A stretch of DNA of 64,000 nt from the NCBI RefSeq assembly GCF_028583425.1, contig NC_072792.1, positions 158,354,676 through 158,418,675 on the forward strand, read 5' to 3'. The notes beneath the pieces were generated by a model that was given only the letters and a program-made list of their open reading frames with translations, was not told the origin of the DNA and ran no database searches. The translations under genes and the position numbers were made by a program. Shown one piece after another: positions 54,027 to 64,000 of the stretch (position 1 is the stretch's first letter; each line of letters begins with the position of its first letter). This DNA is from Eublepharis macularius (lineage: Eukaryota; Chordata; Lepidosauria; Squamata; Eublepharidae).

Positions 54027-54111
54027 ATCTTATGAGGCGTCAGGAAGAACTGAGACGTTTGGAAGAACTTCGAAATCAGGAGCTACAGAAACGAAAGCAA
54101 ATACAATTGAG
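54027..54111 (+). CDS. PSPC1: PSPC1 exon 5: coiled coil
   Basis: 85 bp encoding (D)[19 protein letters not shown], then QKRKQIQLR. Acceptor ttggcag|AT, donor TTGAG|gtattt; phase 1 in, phase 2 out. Confidence 0.96.
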
Positions 54112-54459
54112 GTATTTTTTTCATATATAGGTTATGCTGGAGGGCAGTGGTTGAATTGTTAAACTAGCATTAGTCCAATGCAGTCTTATAAATGAATGAA
54201 AAAAGCTAGTGGCAACTTTCTATTTGATTTCAGTGAGGTTTCTCTTTTCTCCTCCATAAAAGAATGCTAGGATAGATGAACTGGTATTTATAACTGACAT
54301 TGATGGTGGTATTGGATTCCATCAGTCTCTTCCACTGGTGCCTGCTCTGTTTCTTATTATAGTTTTAGTATTCAAAGTTCTTATTTCAGAATAGAGGGAC
54401 TGTTGAGGTGTATATGAAATATTGGCCAGCTGATACCAAAAATAGTCCAAATCTGACAT

Positions 54460-54935
54460 TTGAAGTAGAGAATAGTTGAGATAAATGGCTCCTTAAGACT
54501 GAATATTGTAGCTGTATGTTCATGAAAGTTGGACAGTGAAGAAAGCTGACAGGAAGAAAATTGATTCATTTGAGATGTGGTGCTGGAGGACAGGTTTGCA
54601 GATAGTATGAATGGCCAAAAAGACAAGTAAGTGGGCACCAGATCAAATCAAGTCTGAATTCTCCCTAGATGCTAAAATGACAGAACTGAGGCTATCGTAC
54701 TTTTACATCATGAGAAGACAAGGTTCTCTGGAAAAGTCAATAATGCTAGGAAAATTGGAAGGCAGTAAGAAAAGAAGAAGACCTAAAACGAGATGGCTTG
54801 ACTCCATCAAAGAAGCCACGTCCCCCAGTTTGCAGGATCTGAGCAAGTCTGTTAATGATAGGATGTTTTGGAGGTCTTTCATTCATAGGGCCGCCATAGG
54901 TTGGGGGTGACTTGACATGTTCATGAACGAGAAAG
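54460..54935 (+). mobile_element. BovB LINE (RTE clade) 3' end
   Basis: Plus-strand translation: AKMTELRLSYFYIMRRQGSL, EKSIMLGKLEGSKKRRRPKT and RWLDSIKEATSPSLQDLSKS, then DRMFWRSFIHRAA, in one frame (54611-54910). Upstream, in shifted frames, WTVKKADRKKI-like and MWCWR-like remnants. This is the C-terminus of BovB RT (AKMTKLKLSYFGHIMRRQDSLEKTIMLGKVEGSR). 5'-truncated copy in PSPC1 intron 5; the element family is known for horizontal transfer between squamates and ruminants. Confidence 0.9.
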
Positions 54936-55023
54936 GTTTTTGGGGTGGGGTTTGGAGTATGGAAAAATAGTAAATTGTATTCTGTATATGGAAGGAAAAT
55001 TGTATTCTATGTATAACTTTTAG

Positions 55024-55132
55024 ACATGAAGAAGAGCATAGACGGCGTGAAGAAGAGATGCTTCGCCAGAGAGAACAGGAAGAACTGAGGAGACAGCAGG
55101 AGGGAGGATTTAAGCCAAATTTCATGGACAAT
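55024..55132 (+). CDS. PSPC1: PSPC1 exon 6: end of coiled coil
   Basis: 109 bp encoding [36 protein letters not shown]. Acceptor acttttag|A, donor AAT|gtaagt; phase 0 out. In mammals the next coding exon begins REQEMRMGDMG and leads to the Gly/Pro/Met-rich tail. It was not found to 64000, so intron 6 exceeds 8.8 kb and the gene runs off the window. Confidence 0.96.
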
Positions 55133-56974
55133 GTAAGTAAATTTTTTCATAAATAACAGCACTTGACTCTTTTCCTTCACCTATAAGCATTGAATGAAGT
55201 TGAGGTCCTTTTTTCCAACTATACTTTCTCTCTTTGAAATTAATTTCTTGAAAAGTTACCACAGGAGTCATGGGATGAACTTGGCCTCATGAAATAATTT
55301 TCCATAATGCAGAAAATGTCTGTACGTCTTTAAACTAATAATAATACGTTTCTACTTTTCATATATCTAATTTTTGCCATCAGTGATGTGGATTCTAAAT
55401 ATTACTGCCAGTAGAAGTGCTTTAATTCTCGTTTGGAAGGCCTTTTGAGCTTTCAATTTCCAGTATAAAGCATGTAGTGTAGTCCTCCTGGAAATATGCT
55501 ACATCAGAATCGGGGGGGGGGGGGGTGCTTACAATCCCTGTTTGAATGATTCCTCTCCTTTAAAAATAATAAACCTATCTGTGTTAAAGCTGCAGAGATG
55601 GAATTGTCTTGCTTGGAAGATGGAAATAATGCAGAAAGTAAAGAGAATTTTTGATTTCTCAGAAGTATAATCTCCAGATATAAATCTGAAACTGTTGGTG
55701 AGATTGTATTTGTCTCCAGAAAGGAAAGGAAGTGGTCTATGTTAGGGCTTGACAAACTTCAGGCAACAGGGCATCATGGCACCATACCTGAAATGTTCAT
55801 CATGGTGCCTAATATTAGACAGTGCTTTTATCGTAGTAATCCTTGGTGGGAGGAACTGCAGTGCAGTCACATCCTCTGAACGTATTCACCAGATGGTCTG
55901 GAAGTCATGTGCCAGCCATTGCCAGAAGGAAGACAATCTACTCCTCCCAGGAGGGCAAGCAGAGAGGTGCCAAAACTGGGCAGGACACAGGTTTCAACAG
56001 GCAAGCCAAACATGGCAGGAGAAGTGTTGTAGCAGAAGCCTCCAGATGAAAAGGCCAATGATGCTTAGTTCCTGTGGAGTCCTCTTAGGTAGCTGCTGAA
56101 ATTGGAGCAACTACAAGGGGAAAAACTAGGAACACTCTAACTCAGTGGAAGGGTATGATCCCCTGAATGTAGGCAACAGTCTTTGCCATAGCATTAATAA
56201 AATTATGAGAAAACCATAAGATTAGGTTTAGTAGTAGCAATAATATGAAAGTACATTAATTTAAATATGATGCCCTGAATGCTAAAAAGGGAACCTGGCT
56301 CCCAAATTTTTGGGCTGTCTCCTAGATCCAAAGAAAATTTATCAAGGTCTGGGCTATGTAGTTGCCCTTACGTGCTTTATCCTTTCAGGCAGGACATGGG
56401 TCTTATGCCTGCCTTCTGTATTGGAATAACTGCTACATGAGCAGCTGAGGAGGCCCTATAGTGTAAATGTCATTGCTTTGACTCTCCACTATCCCTTTTA
56501 AGACTTCTTTAGGAAGTCAGCTGAAAAGAAATAGCTGAACTTGCAGTATCCTCACAGTTCTCACTGATGGGTACTTTCTGCCCACCCAAAACCAATGATC
56601 TTTGAGCTGTTTTATTTGTCACTTCAGGCTGCACCATTCTTAGTGTGTTCCTGCCTATCTTTGTGTGGTGTATTGCTGCCTTTGGCTTGGTACTGCTGTG
56701 CCTTTGGGCTCGCATTTGTCCATGGAAGTCGATGTCAGTTGTGGTGCGTCATCATGCTGTCATATAATAACTTGTGAAAGATGGGCTGGAATTAAGTGTT
56801 AACTTAAGGAAAATCTTCGTCTCACCTCTTGCAAAATTTTAAATGTCATTATTATGTGATTTTTCTTGTCTTTATTTTGTTACATTCTAGGAGACCTGAG
56901 AAGTTATTAATATAACTTAGGGTTGATTCACATATGCTTGTGCATCACCTGATGATTTGCAGTGGGAGATGTGA

Positions 56975-57664
56975 TGTTGCGTCTAAGACGAGAATGCCTG
57001 ACCCGGGTGCCAGGCAAGCAGGCAGCTCACCGGTAGAGCAGGCGCAGGGAGTCCAGCAGTTCAGCTAAAGGGCAGAGCCAAAGAACCAGTCAGACAGGGA
57101 GGCAGACAAGACGGAGAGTCCAGGAGACATGCCGAGGTCAGAGTGCGATAAGTTCATCAGATACAGGAGCAGGCAGGAGGGAGAGTCCAGGAGACAGGCC
57201 GAGGTCAGAGTCCAATAAGTCAGTTCCAGGCAGGGCAAGGTACAAGGCAGGATCAGGTACAGAGCTACTGGCAGCAGTGAGTGGTGAGCGAAGTTGCTTC
57301 CACACTGGGTGTTGCCCAGCATCTGCCTTTTATCTGCCTAACTGGGTGCAGGTGTTGCCTCTTTCTCTGATAGCCTTGCCCTGTGCTGTGCTTGTAATTT
57401 TCTGTTGTTCCCACACAGCTGCCTTTGCCTTGTTCTTTCTCCTCTCAGCTGGTTCAGGTTTCTTCTTAGCTCTGTGGGAGTCTTCCTTCACAACAGCCTC
57501 CTCAGAGGTTCCTGGCTGCTCCTCCTGGGGTTCCTCTGGAGCTACAGTTGGCTCCAGAGTAGACCCTGCTGGCTCTTCCATCCTCCGAGGAGGACTCTGG
57601 GGTGAGTGGCAGGGGGTTGGCAGAGCGAGGCTGGTGCACATCAGGGTGAGGCTGACTCACGACA
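56975..57664 (-). mobile_element. solo LTR, 690 bp, 5-bp TSD
   Basis: Starts TGTTGCGTC and ends CACGACA (TG..CA) with TGTGA at 56970-56974 and 57665-57669. The minus strand has an agataaaaggcag TATA-like motif (near 57335), so minus orientation is favoured. No internal region and no second LTR, so it is the product of LTR-LTR recombination of an ERV or gypsy element. Open frames inside are not recognisable proteins. Confidence 0.75.
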
Positions 57665-60317
57665 TGTGAACTGCCTCGACTGAAATATATTGTGTTCAGG
57701 GTGATGTGATTTGTGCTAGTTGGTTCATACATGCCAGTTATCTGGTGTTAAAGTAAACAAGTGATGACTCTGATGGACTAAGAAGAAGAGGCATAGTGAG
57801 ATGAAGTTTAAGAAGCTATATTATTCTTAAACCTCATTGATGGTAGAAAAGAATTAGGAAAGAGATGAGAAATGTAGATTTGATGCTAAGGGTTGTAAAT
57901 GTTTTTAATGGGCTGTAATACTGAGTTACTATCATGTATCCATACAGGCTTAATGGATGCAGAGATTTTGAAATGTAGAAACACTTGTCCAATTTAGGAA
58001 TTTAAATTGCTGAGTATAGATGGATTCACACTATGTAATTATTCCTAATTTAAACATTTTAAAACAGTTTTTGAACTGCCTGATATGTAGTCACAGTTAC
58101 CTCATAACCTGAAGGCCCACACCTTAGCCTTTTAACTGTGAATTAAGGTCTGGAAGTTGGTGGTCTGTTTTATAGACTATAGCATTCAGATGAAGTAGAG
58201 ATGAAGAAAATGAGGTAGTAGAATGGGAAACAAAAAAATATCATAGGCAAAATATTCACTTTGCCATTTTAACCACAGTTTGCTTTTAAAGGTATTTTGA
58301 GAAAGAAGGCTGTTCCAAAATGTTAAAGAGATTTAGGAAATTACACAGTGCTGGTAGCAGTGATTATAGTTACCTGAGGTTGGTGCGCTGCTACAAAAAT
58401 ATTTAATGGCTACATTTCAAAGAGCAGGTATGAAATAAAGTTCATGCTGTGAAATCTGATTTCATATGTGAATATTATATTCAAAACAATATGCACCAAC
58501 TATAATTCCGCAATTCTTAAATATTTGGTGTTACAATTTTCTTATCAGCAGCTTGAATATTTGGATGGCATTTGCTTACAACTCTAGATTTTTAAAAGTG
58601 TATACAGAAACTAAAAACCTTGTAGTAGTTCCTTTTGCTGTAGGTATCAGGTCCTCAGCTCTTCTTCTGTATGGAATGCCCTGTTCACCCAGAAGCTTGC
58701 CATTTTCTCTCTTCAGAGGAAGATACGTGGTGTATACAGTGGGAGTTGCTTATGTACACAGAGCATTTTGTGGAACACTTTGGGATGGTGAAACTGTACT
58801 TGTAGGATCAAATTTGCACTTTAATTTGCCTTGCCATTTAGAAGGGCATATGCTGTAGGATACAAACTTTAATTTTGATTTGTCAGTATGATTGTCCTGC
58901 TCACATGAGGTTCATGATCAGTCTTATCCCTAATCTGTGTAATTTCTAATTTTTTCTTTTAAAAAGTTCAGGTGTTCTGATACCCACTTGCCTGTTCATC
59001 TGTGGAGATTTAAAACTGTCTCCAGCAAGCCCCTCACCCCATGAGAATAATGCTGTCTTATTTCTCCTTGTAACATCAGAATGCAAAATCTCACTTGTAT
59101 AGTGTAGTGTCATGTGAGTGGCACGTGGTACTTGCATTTCTTTTTCCTCCTTGGAACTTAGCTTGAGTCTGAAAGAGAGCCCCATATTCAGTCCCAGAGT
59201 AGACTCTCCCCATGTAGCCTGAATTCTGGATCTCTGAAGAGAGAGTTCGCATATATTGAAAAATCAAGAGGAATAGGGAAGGGGAGGACGTAACAAGAGT
59301 ACATTGCAACTGTAGTATAACTTCTACTATAATTATAGTTCTGTGTTTCTGGATATCAATATAGCTTGGGTTTGACTCGTTGCAAGCAAATACTTGTCCG
59401 TTTGTTTTGACAGTGACATATAAAATGCTGACTAAGTGGCATTTCCTTGAATCTGGTAGCTGATCCCTGATGGCAAACTAGCCTAGGATTTCATTTATTG
59501 CTCTGATCCACAGGTTATACTTCTACCTGCAGAATCTGTTTTGTTAAGCTCTTTTCTGTATATACTTGTAAGTAACTTTCAATATATGTTTTGCTTTGTT
59601 CCTTTTAAAGGTTTGAAATAAGTCAGTTTGTAATTACCATTTGGTAATTTCACTATTTGGTTTTTAAAGATACAAATGGTAAGTATATACCTGTTTGGAA
59701 ATTTTGAAGCTTCCTTGTTTAGGTTATCTTTATAGTCTGCTTTTTGTGGGTCACCAAACTTATACATGTTTTTGGAAATATACAGTATTGATTATTAATC
59801 AAATTGCCTGTAATGAGGGGAAATGCTTTTTGTTGATGACCATATTGAATCCCTGTAGATACTTGGACCACAATGTATATATTTGGTATGGTCCCCTTAA
59901 TGGTAGTGGGAATGTCCTTATTTGAGTGACTGAATTAAGGATTGTAATGCTAATGATGTAAGGCACAATCCAGAAATGTCCTTAATTTTAACAGCAAATG
60001 AATTGTAATATTTTCCAAAGACTGCTAAAACTCCTCTGGTTTAAAAAATAAATAGTTCAAGGGTTGGATGCAAGACTATTAGTATAATGACTTTTTAAAG
60101 GATTTGTCCTTATTTAGCAGCTTTTCCACCAGAATGCCGGCTGCTTTATATTCTTAACTTGCAGCAGCTTTGTGGAGTCTGACTGGTAACTGTGTACCGG
60201 AGTGGGTGGGGCACTAATAAAATATTCTAGATCTTCAACTGTCCAATACGCCTGAAAATTTCCTAACCTTACTGAGATCAATTCCCTCCCCCTGTAATTA
60301 TTTGTAAATTACAGCGT

Positions 60318-60420
60318 GTACTCTAAATAGTAGAGAGTCCAGTAGCACCTTTAAGACAATTTTATTGTAGCATAAGCTTTTGAGAGCCACAGCTCTCTTT
60401 ATCAGATGCACGTGTACTCT
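60318..60420 (-). repeat. Penelope-tail repeat with mutated hammerhead-like core
   Basis: agagtccagtagcacctttaag, attgtagcataagcttttga and gagccacagctctc. On the minus strand CTGATAA replaces CTGATGA and AAAA replaces GAAA, while the GAGAGC/GCTCTC stem and GCTTATGCTAC are kept. Confidence 0.65.
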
Positions 60421-61667
60421 GATACTGATGGGGTCATTTAACCTCTTTCCATTGCAAGGGAAACTTAAATTAGCATATAAAGTGAAATTGGCAATGTTAC
60501 ATTTTCTCACTGTCTTTCTGAATATTTCTCTCTCTGGTCTTTGCTGCTTTATTCTTTTATTGCAGAAGGGGAACTATCTAATTAAGCCCACCCCACCCCC
60601 ACCCCCCGCAGGTGGTCACTGCAGTCTCTAAGTTTTTTTGTTTCTATAACTAATTTTGAGATCTGTTTAACCCCTCATATCAAGTTATTAAAGTACCTTT
60701 TTTGCCCAGAGTAATAGTTGGACTCTGTCTTTGAAAAGTAAAAACTGCTAGTAAAACAAAATTATCCGTTAGCTAACTACATGATATTTTTTTCCCTCCC
60801 TGACATGAAATGCAAGAATTTCATAGGTTGATACAATTACTTACTTTTAATAGAGGGGCATCTATTCTGAAAATAAAGAATTCTGTACAGATGAATACGT
60901 AGGTATATTCCTGTTGAAATCAATTTTTTTTCTTAATTGTTTTAAATATGTTAAGCCATAGATCAGCTAATGCATGCTAGAAGTTGCATCTTTCCCAAAC
61001 ACTGGTATTCTCAAACATTGGTATTCTCTATTAAGTCTCCCCCCCTACCCCCCACTGCTTGTTTGGACATGTCATTTCTGTATCTCAAATCTTTTTTTTT
61101 TTTTTAACATGGCATTTGCAACTCCGATTTCTGCAGTTTTCTTCTAGATCCTAAATTAATGGTTCATCTGTACCTCACGTGCCAACAGCAAGGTCTTCAG
61201 TTGATGAATTCTGTGCTTCTGGTACCTCTCACCTGCTTTTGTACCTTCAGCATCAGTATTGCGGAATTCTCTAAAACTGATATGGTAACGCTAAAAGTTT
61301 TAATTTGAGATGTGAGCCAATTAATATAATGTTAGTTGATTCATGAGTGAGTTTTAATTGGTTAAGCCATTGGTTCTCAAACTTTCTGAACTTTTAAACT
61401 TGCTCAGCTCTTTTGGAATCACCACTGCAGTGCTGCAAGCTATCTGTTGCACAGATCTCATAGCAATAGCCTCAGCTCTGCCATTGGATCCCAGAAACGG
61501 ATCACGACACCCGGTCATGTAGGTTGCTAGGCCAGGAAGGAAGAAGAGGAACAGGATGAGCTGGGAGAGGAGGCTATGGGAAGGTCAGTAGCAAATTCAG
61601 GTTGTGCTTCTTCATATGTAGAATTGCCCAGATATACAACCTGTTGTTCAGAGAAGCCGCATACTTA

Positions 61668-61885
61668 TATTTATTTAGTTCATTTATACTCCACCTTTCT
61701 CTCCAATGGGAGCCTAAGATGGCTTACATGATTCTCCCTTATTTTATCCTCACAACAACCCTGCCAGGTATGTTAGGATGAGAGTGTGTGACTGGCCCAA
61801 GATGACTCCATGAGCTTCTGTGGCAGAGTGGGGATTCGAACCTGGTTGTCCCAGAGTCTAGTCTGACACTGGCTCAGTGTTAAAC
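61668..61885 (-). repeat. tRNA-derived SINE with LINE-like tail
   Basis: gggattcgaacct (61831-61843) is a minus-strand B box (GGTTCGAATCC). Body gagagtgtgtgactggccca and tcctcacaacaaccctgcc; tail atttatttagttcatttata at the left end. Confidence 0.65.
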
Positions 61886-64000
61886 TAAATGTTAAACATG
61901 GAGGAGAAATGATGAAAACGTGTAGTGCTGCTGACTGATGTGAGATTCCTGTGCTTTCTGCTGAGTACAGAGAAGGTAGCAAGTAGGTCCCAAAAACTAC
62001 AGCAAGTTTAGAAATAGATCCCAAAAGCTTGAGAGCTGCTGGTCTGTGTCATCCTCTCTTGCCCTGCTAAGAGTGAGCTAAATCTTTGGGAATGAATGGG
62101 GCTGCAGAAGGAAGGAGGGAATATGGTAGTTCCACCTACTCTTCACCTTTTACTATTATGGATAGACAGGAGATCTAGAGTCACTGCCTCCCAGCTGAGC
62201 ATTTTGAGTTTCATATCCAGGTACTACAGTTATTACTCACTCTGGGTGCAAGCCAAATGGGAACTGTTGAATTGACAGATTAAAATATTTTAATGTGCAT
62301 ATTAAGAAAATACTAGTTTTGAAGGAAAAAATATTATTTCATTTTCAGATGGTTGTATTCATGTGCTACAGCAGGCAAACATTTTAAGAGGCATTCCTTC
62401 CTATGCAGGAGAGAAAGAAGAGAGAATATTTCTTTTAAGACAATGACTGTAAACACTGGCATCCTTGATTAATCAAATGTTCATTTAATTGATCTTACAA
62501 ATCAATTGAATGTTGGTGCCCTTAATTCTTTTTAATAATTAAGTCAAAGTTTTATGCCTTAGTTAAGTTTCATACAGTGGAGCCTTGTCATCCAAGTGGT
62601 GTAAATGTTACCACTTTAAGAGCTTGATATAAATTATGGGATTATTGTTTTGAGAGAATGGGGAAAATGGGAATAATTCATTTGACAGCATTGCTTTTGG
62701 GAACTAAATAGGCTTTCTTTCTCCATACCTATTTAAAATGAACAATACGTATGTTCATATGTGTAGTAAATGAAAGTTAATTTAAAAATTAAGAAAGGCC
62801 TCATTAAGATGGTATTACAGAAAGGTACAATATTTTTGCCTTGGTATTACTTGAATTTTCTCGTTTGCTCATGTCTTTGAATACTTCTAAATGATAGTTT
62901 TTTGTGATACATGGAGAATTTAGGCAAGGCCTTAATCTCTTTCCAGCTGCCCTCATCCTCATCAAAATAGAGCTGAAATATGTGCCACCATCAGCATTAT
63001 TAATGTAAGACAGGAAGAAAAACTGATCTGTTAGTATCTGTTAAATGTCACTGTTACATACTGTTATATATTCCTGGCTGTGTATCCATTTTGATGCTTC
63101 TCACCTGCTCTTAATTCCTTTTAATTTCAAACTGGATAGCATGCCTCAAAGCAGCTGGCTTGTGTGTTGGAAAGTTACTGGAACAGCACGCAGACTATAT
63201 TAAATCATATGGGCTGCTTTATTGCAGTTGCCAGGGACAGTGGCATAGGCTTGTAAAACAGAGCCAATATAGACAGGTAATTTCTCAGACCTATAAGTCT
63301 TTTCACAGAGTTTCTAAAGCTGATGCAAAAAGGTACACTCTCCTATGCTTATGAGGGTGGGTAGAAGAGGAAAGAAATGCAATGAAGGGGGACTGCTTAG
63401 GCCAGGAGTCTGCAATCTGGTGCCTACCAAGTTAAAAAAATGGGTGGAGCTTTTGCCAAGTGTTATGTATGCAAGAAAATACTTTTACAAGAATACATTC
63501 ATTTTAAAAGACACCCTTTTAAACCACATCTGCCTGAAATGTTGAAGGGTTACTATTAGAGTTATACATAATCTCACTCCTTGACATTTTCTGCTTGGCT
63601 CTGCCTCCTGTAGCAGCCATTTGGTGGTTGTGCCCACTCCCCTGTGTTAGATTTCAAAACCTGCTTGCAGGCTAGAAAAATTTTGGGCTCTCTGGCTTTT
63701 AAGCAGATACTGATTTTTCTTTTGGGATTTTGATCAGAGGCTTATTTTAGCCAGCATGACAAACCAAGACAGTGGCTATGAGAAATCAGACTGGCCAGTC
63801 TCTTTATGGATGTACAGTTATCAAGCCTCAATATTTTGTTTCCATAGTGACAGTTTATATTCTTTGCTCTGCTTTGACAGGTACAGAACACAAAGTGATA
63901 CCTCCACAAGGAGACCTGGTTCAACATTAAATCATTCTTAATCAAGAGGGTGGCTATTTAACCGAGAAATTGCTTTTGAATGAATCTCCCCCCCCCCCCC

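Larger units (their letters stand above)
55133..64000 (+). other. PSPC1: PSPC1 intron 6 (incomplete)
   Basis: Starts gtaagtaaat. Contains a G-run (55511-55525), a solo LTR, a Penelope-tail fragment and a SINE. Stretches 55530-56970, 57670-60315, 60425-61665 and 61890-64000 show no recognised gene or repeat. The window ends in a C-run. Confidence 0.7.

Noticed and set aside
57277-57669. 130-residue frame in PSPC1 intron 6
   Set aside because: Falls in the solo LTR and shows no domain.
55133-64000. PSPC1 exon 7 and later exons
   Set aside because: No REQEMRMGDMG-like coding segment with splice sites was seen; the C-terminal exons are taken to lie outside the window.

Overview
The window looks like nuclear DNA of a squamate reptile (lizard or gecko type). 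It carries one host gene, PSPC1, with vertebrate-type exons and introns. Around it lie many transposable elements of kinds known together from squamates: CR1, L2, L1 and BovB LINEs, a 5S-rRNA-derived SINE, tRNA-derived SINEs, Penelope-like elements, DIRS and Ty1/copia remnants, a Ty3/gypsy chromovirus, and hAT DNA transposons. No rRNA, tRNA gene or CRISPR array was seen.

Layout. 1-3.0 kb: decayed copia element (minus) cut by a tRNA-SINE. 3.9-5.6 kb: DIRS-like gag/RT remnant (minus). 5.6-6.46 kb: GC-rich island with a TATA box. 9.2-10.1 kb: Penelope-like element with an inverted 5' part. 10.4-15.4 kb: a 4948-bp hAT transposon with 8-bp target duplications, inserted in a CR1 fragment; it holds a decayed BED-finger ORF and two minisatellites. 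16.05-18.4 kb: an L1-like element with ORF1 but no ORF2, inserted into a 5S-type SINE. 19.2 kb: palindromic hAT MITE. 22.0-23.9 kb: Penelope-like element with 93-bp inverted ends. 24.9-26.0 kb: L1 5' end with a MITE inside. 26.7-27.5 kb: CpG-rich promoter and first exon of PSPC1.

PSPC1 (plus strand) has exons at 26876-27256, 50397-50698, 52691-52786, 53139-53335, 54027-54111 and 55024-55132. Together they encode 390 residues (both RRMs, NOPS and most of the coiled coil); the C-terminal exons lie beyond the window. Intron 1 is 23.1 kb and holds an L2 LINE, nested hAT elements and, antisense to the gene, a structurally complete Ty3/gypsy chromovirus (41319-48212). That element has two identical 417-bp LTRs, a GATCA target duplication, open gag and pol, and a C-terminal chromodomain.

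Most interesting signals, all in the chromovirus: (1) an 11-nt primer site just after the 5' LTR that is exactly complementary to a segment inside the LTR, as expected of Tf1/sushi-type self-priming; (2) a gag-pol -1 frameshift cassette, GGGAAAC + 5-nt spacer + 10-bp perfect hairpin, with the same heptamer as mammalian PEG10, a domesticated gene of this retrotransposon group. Identical LTRs and open frames suggest a very recent, possibly active element. Family calls rest on motif recognition by eye; no database search was run.
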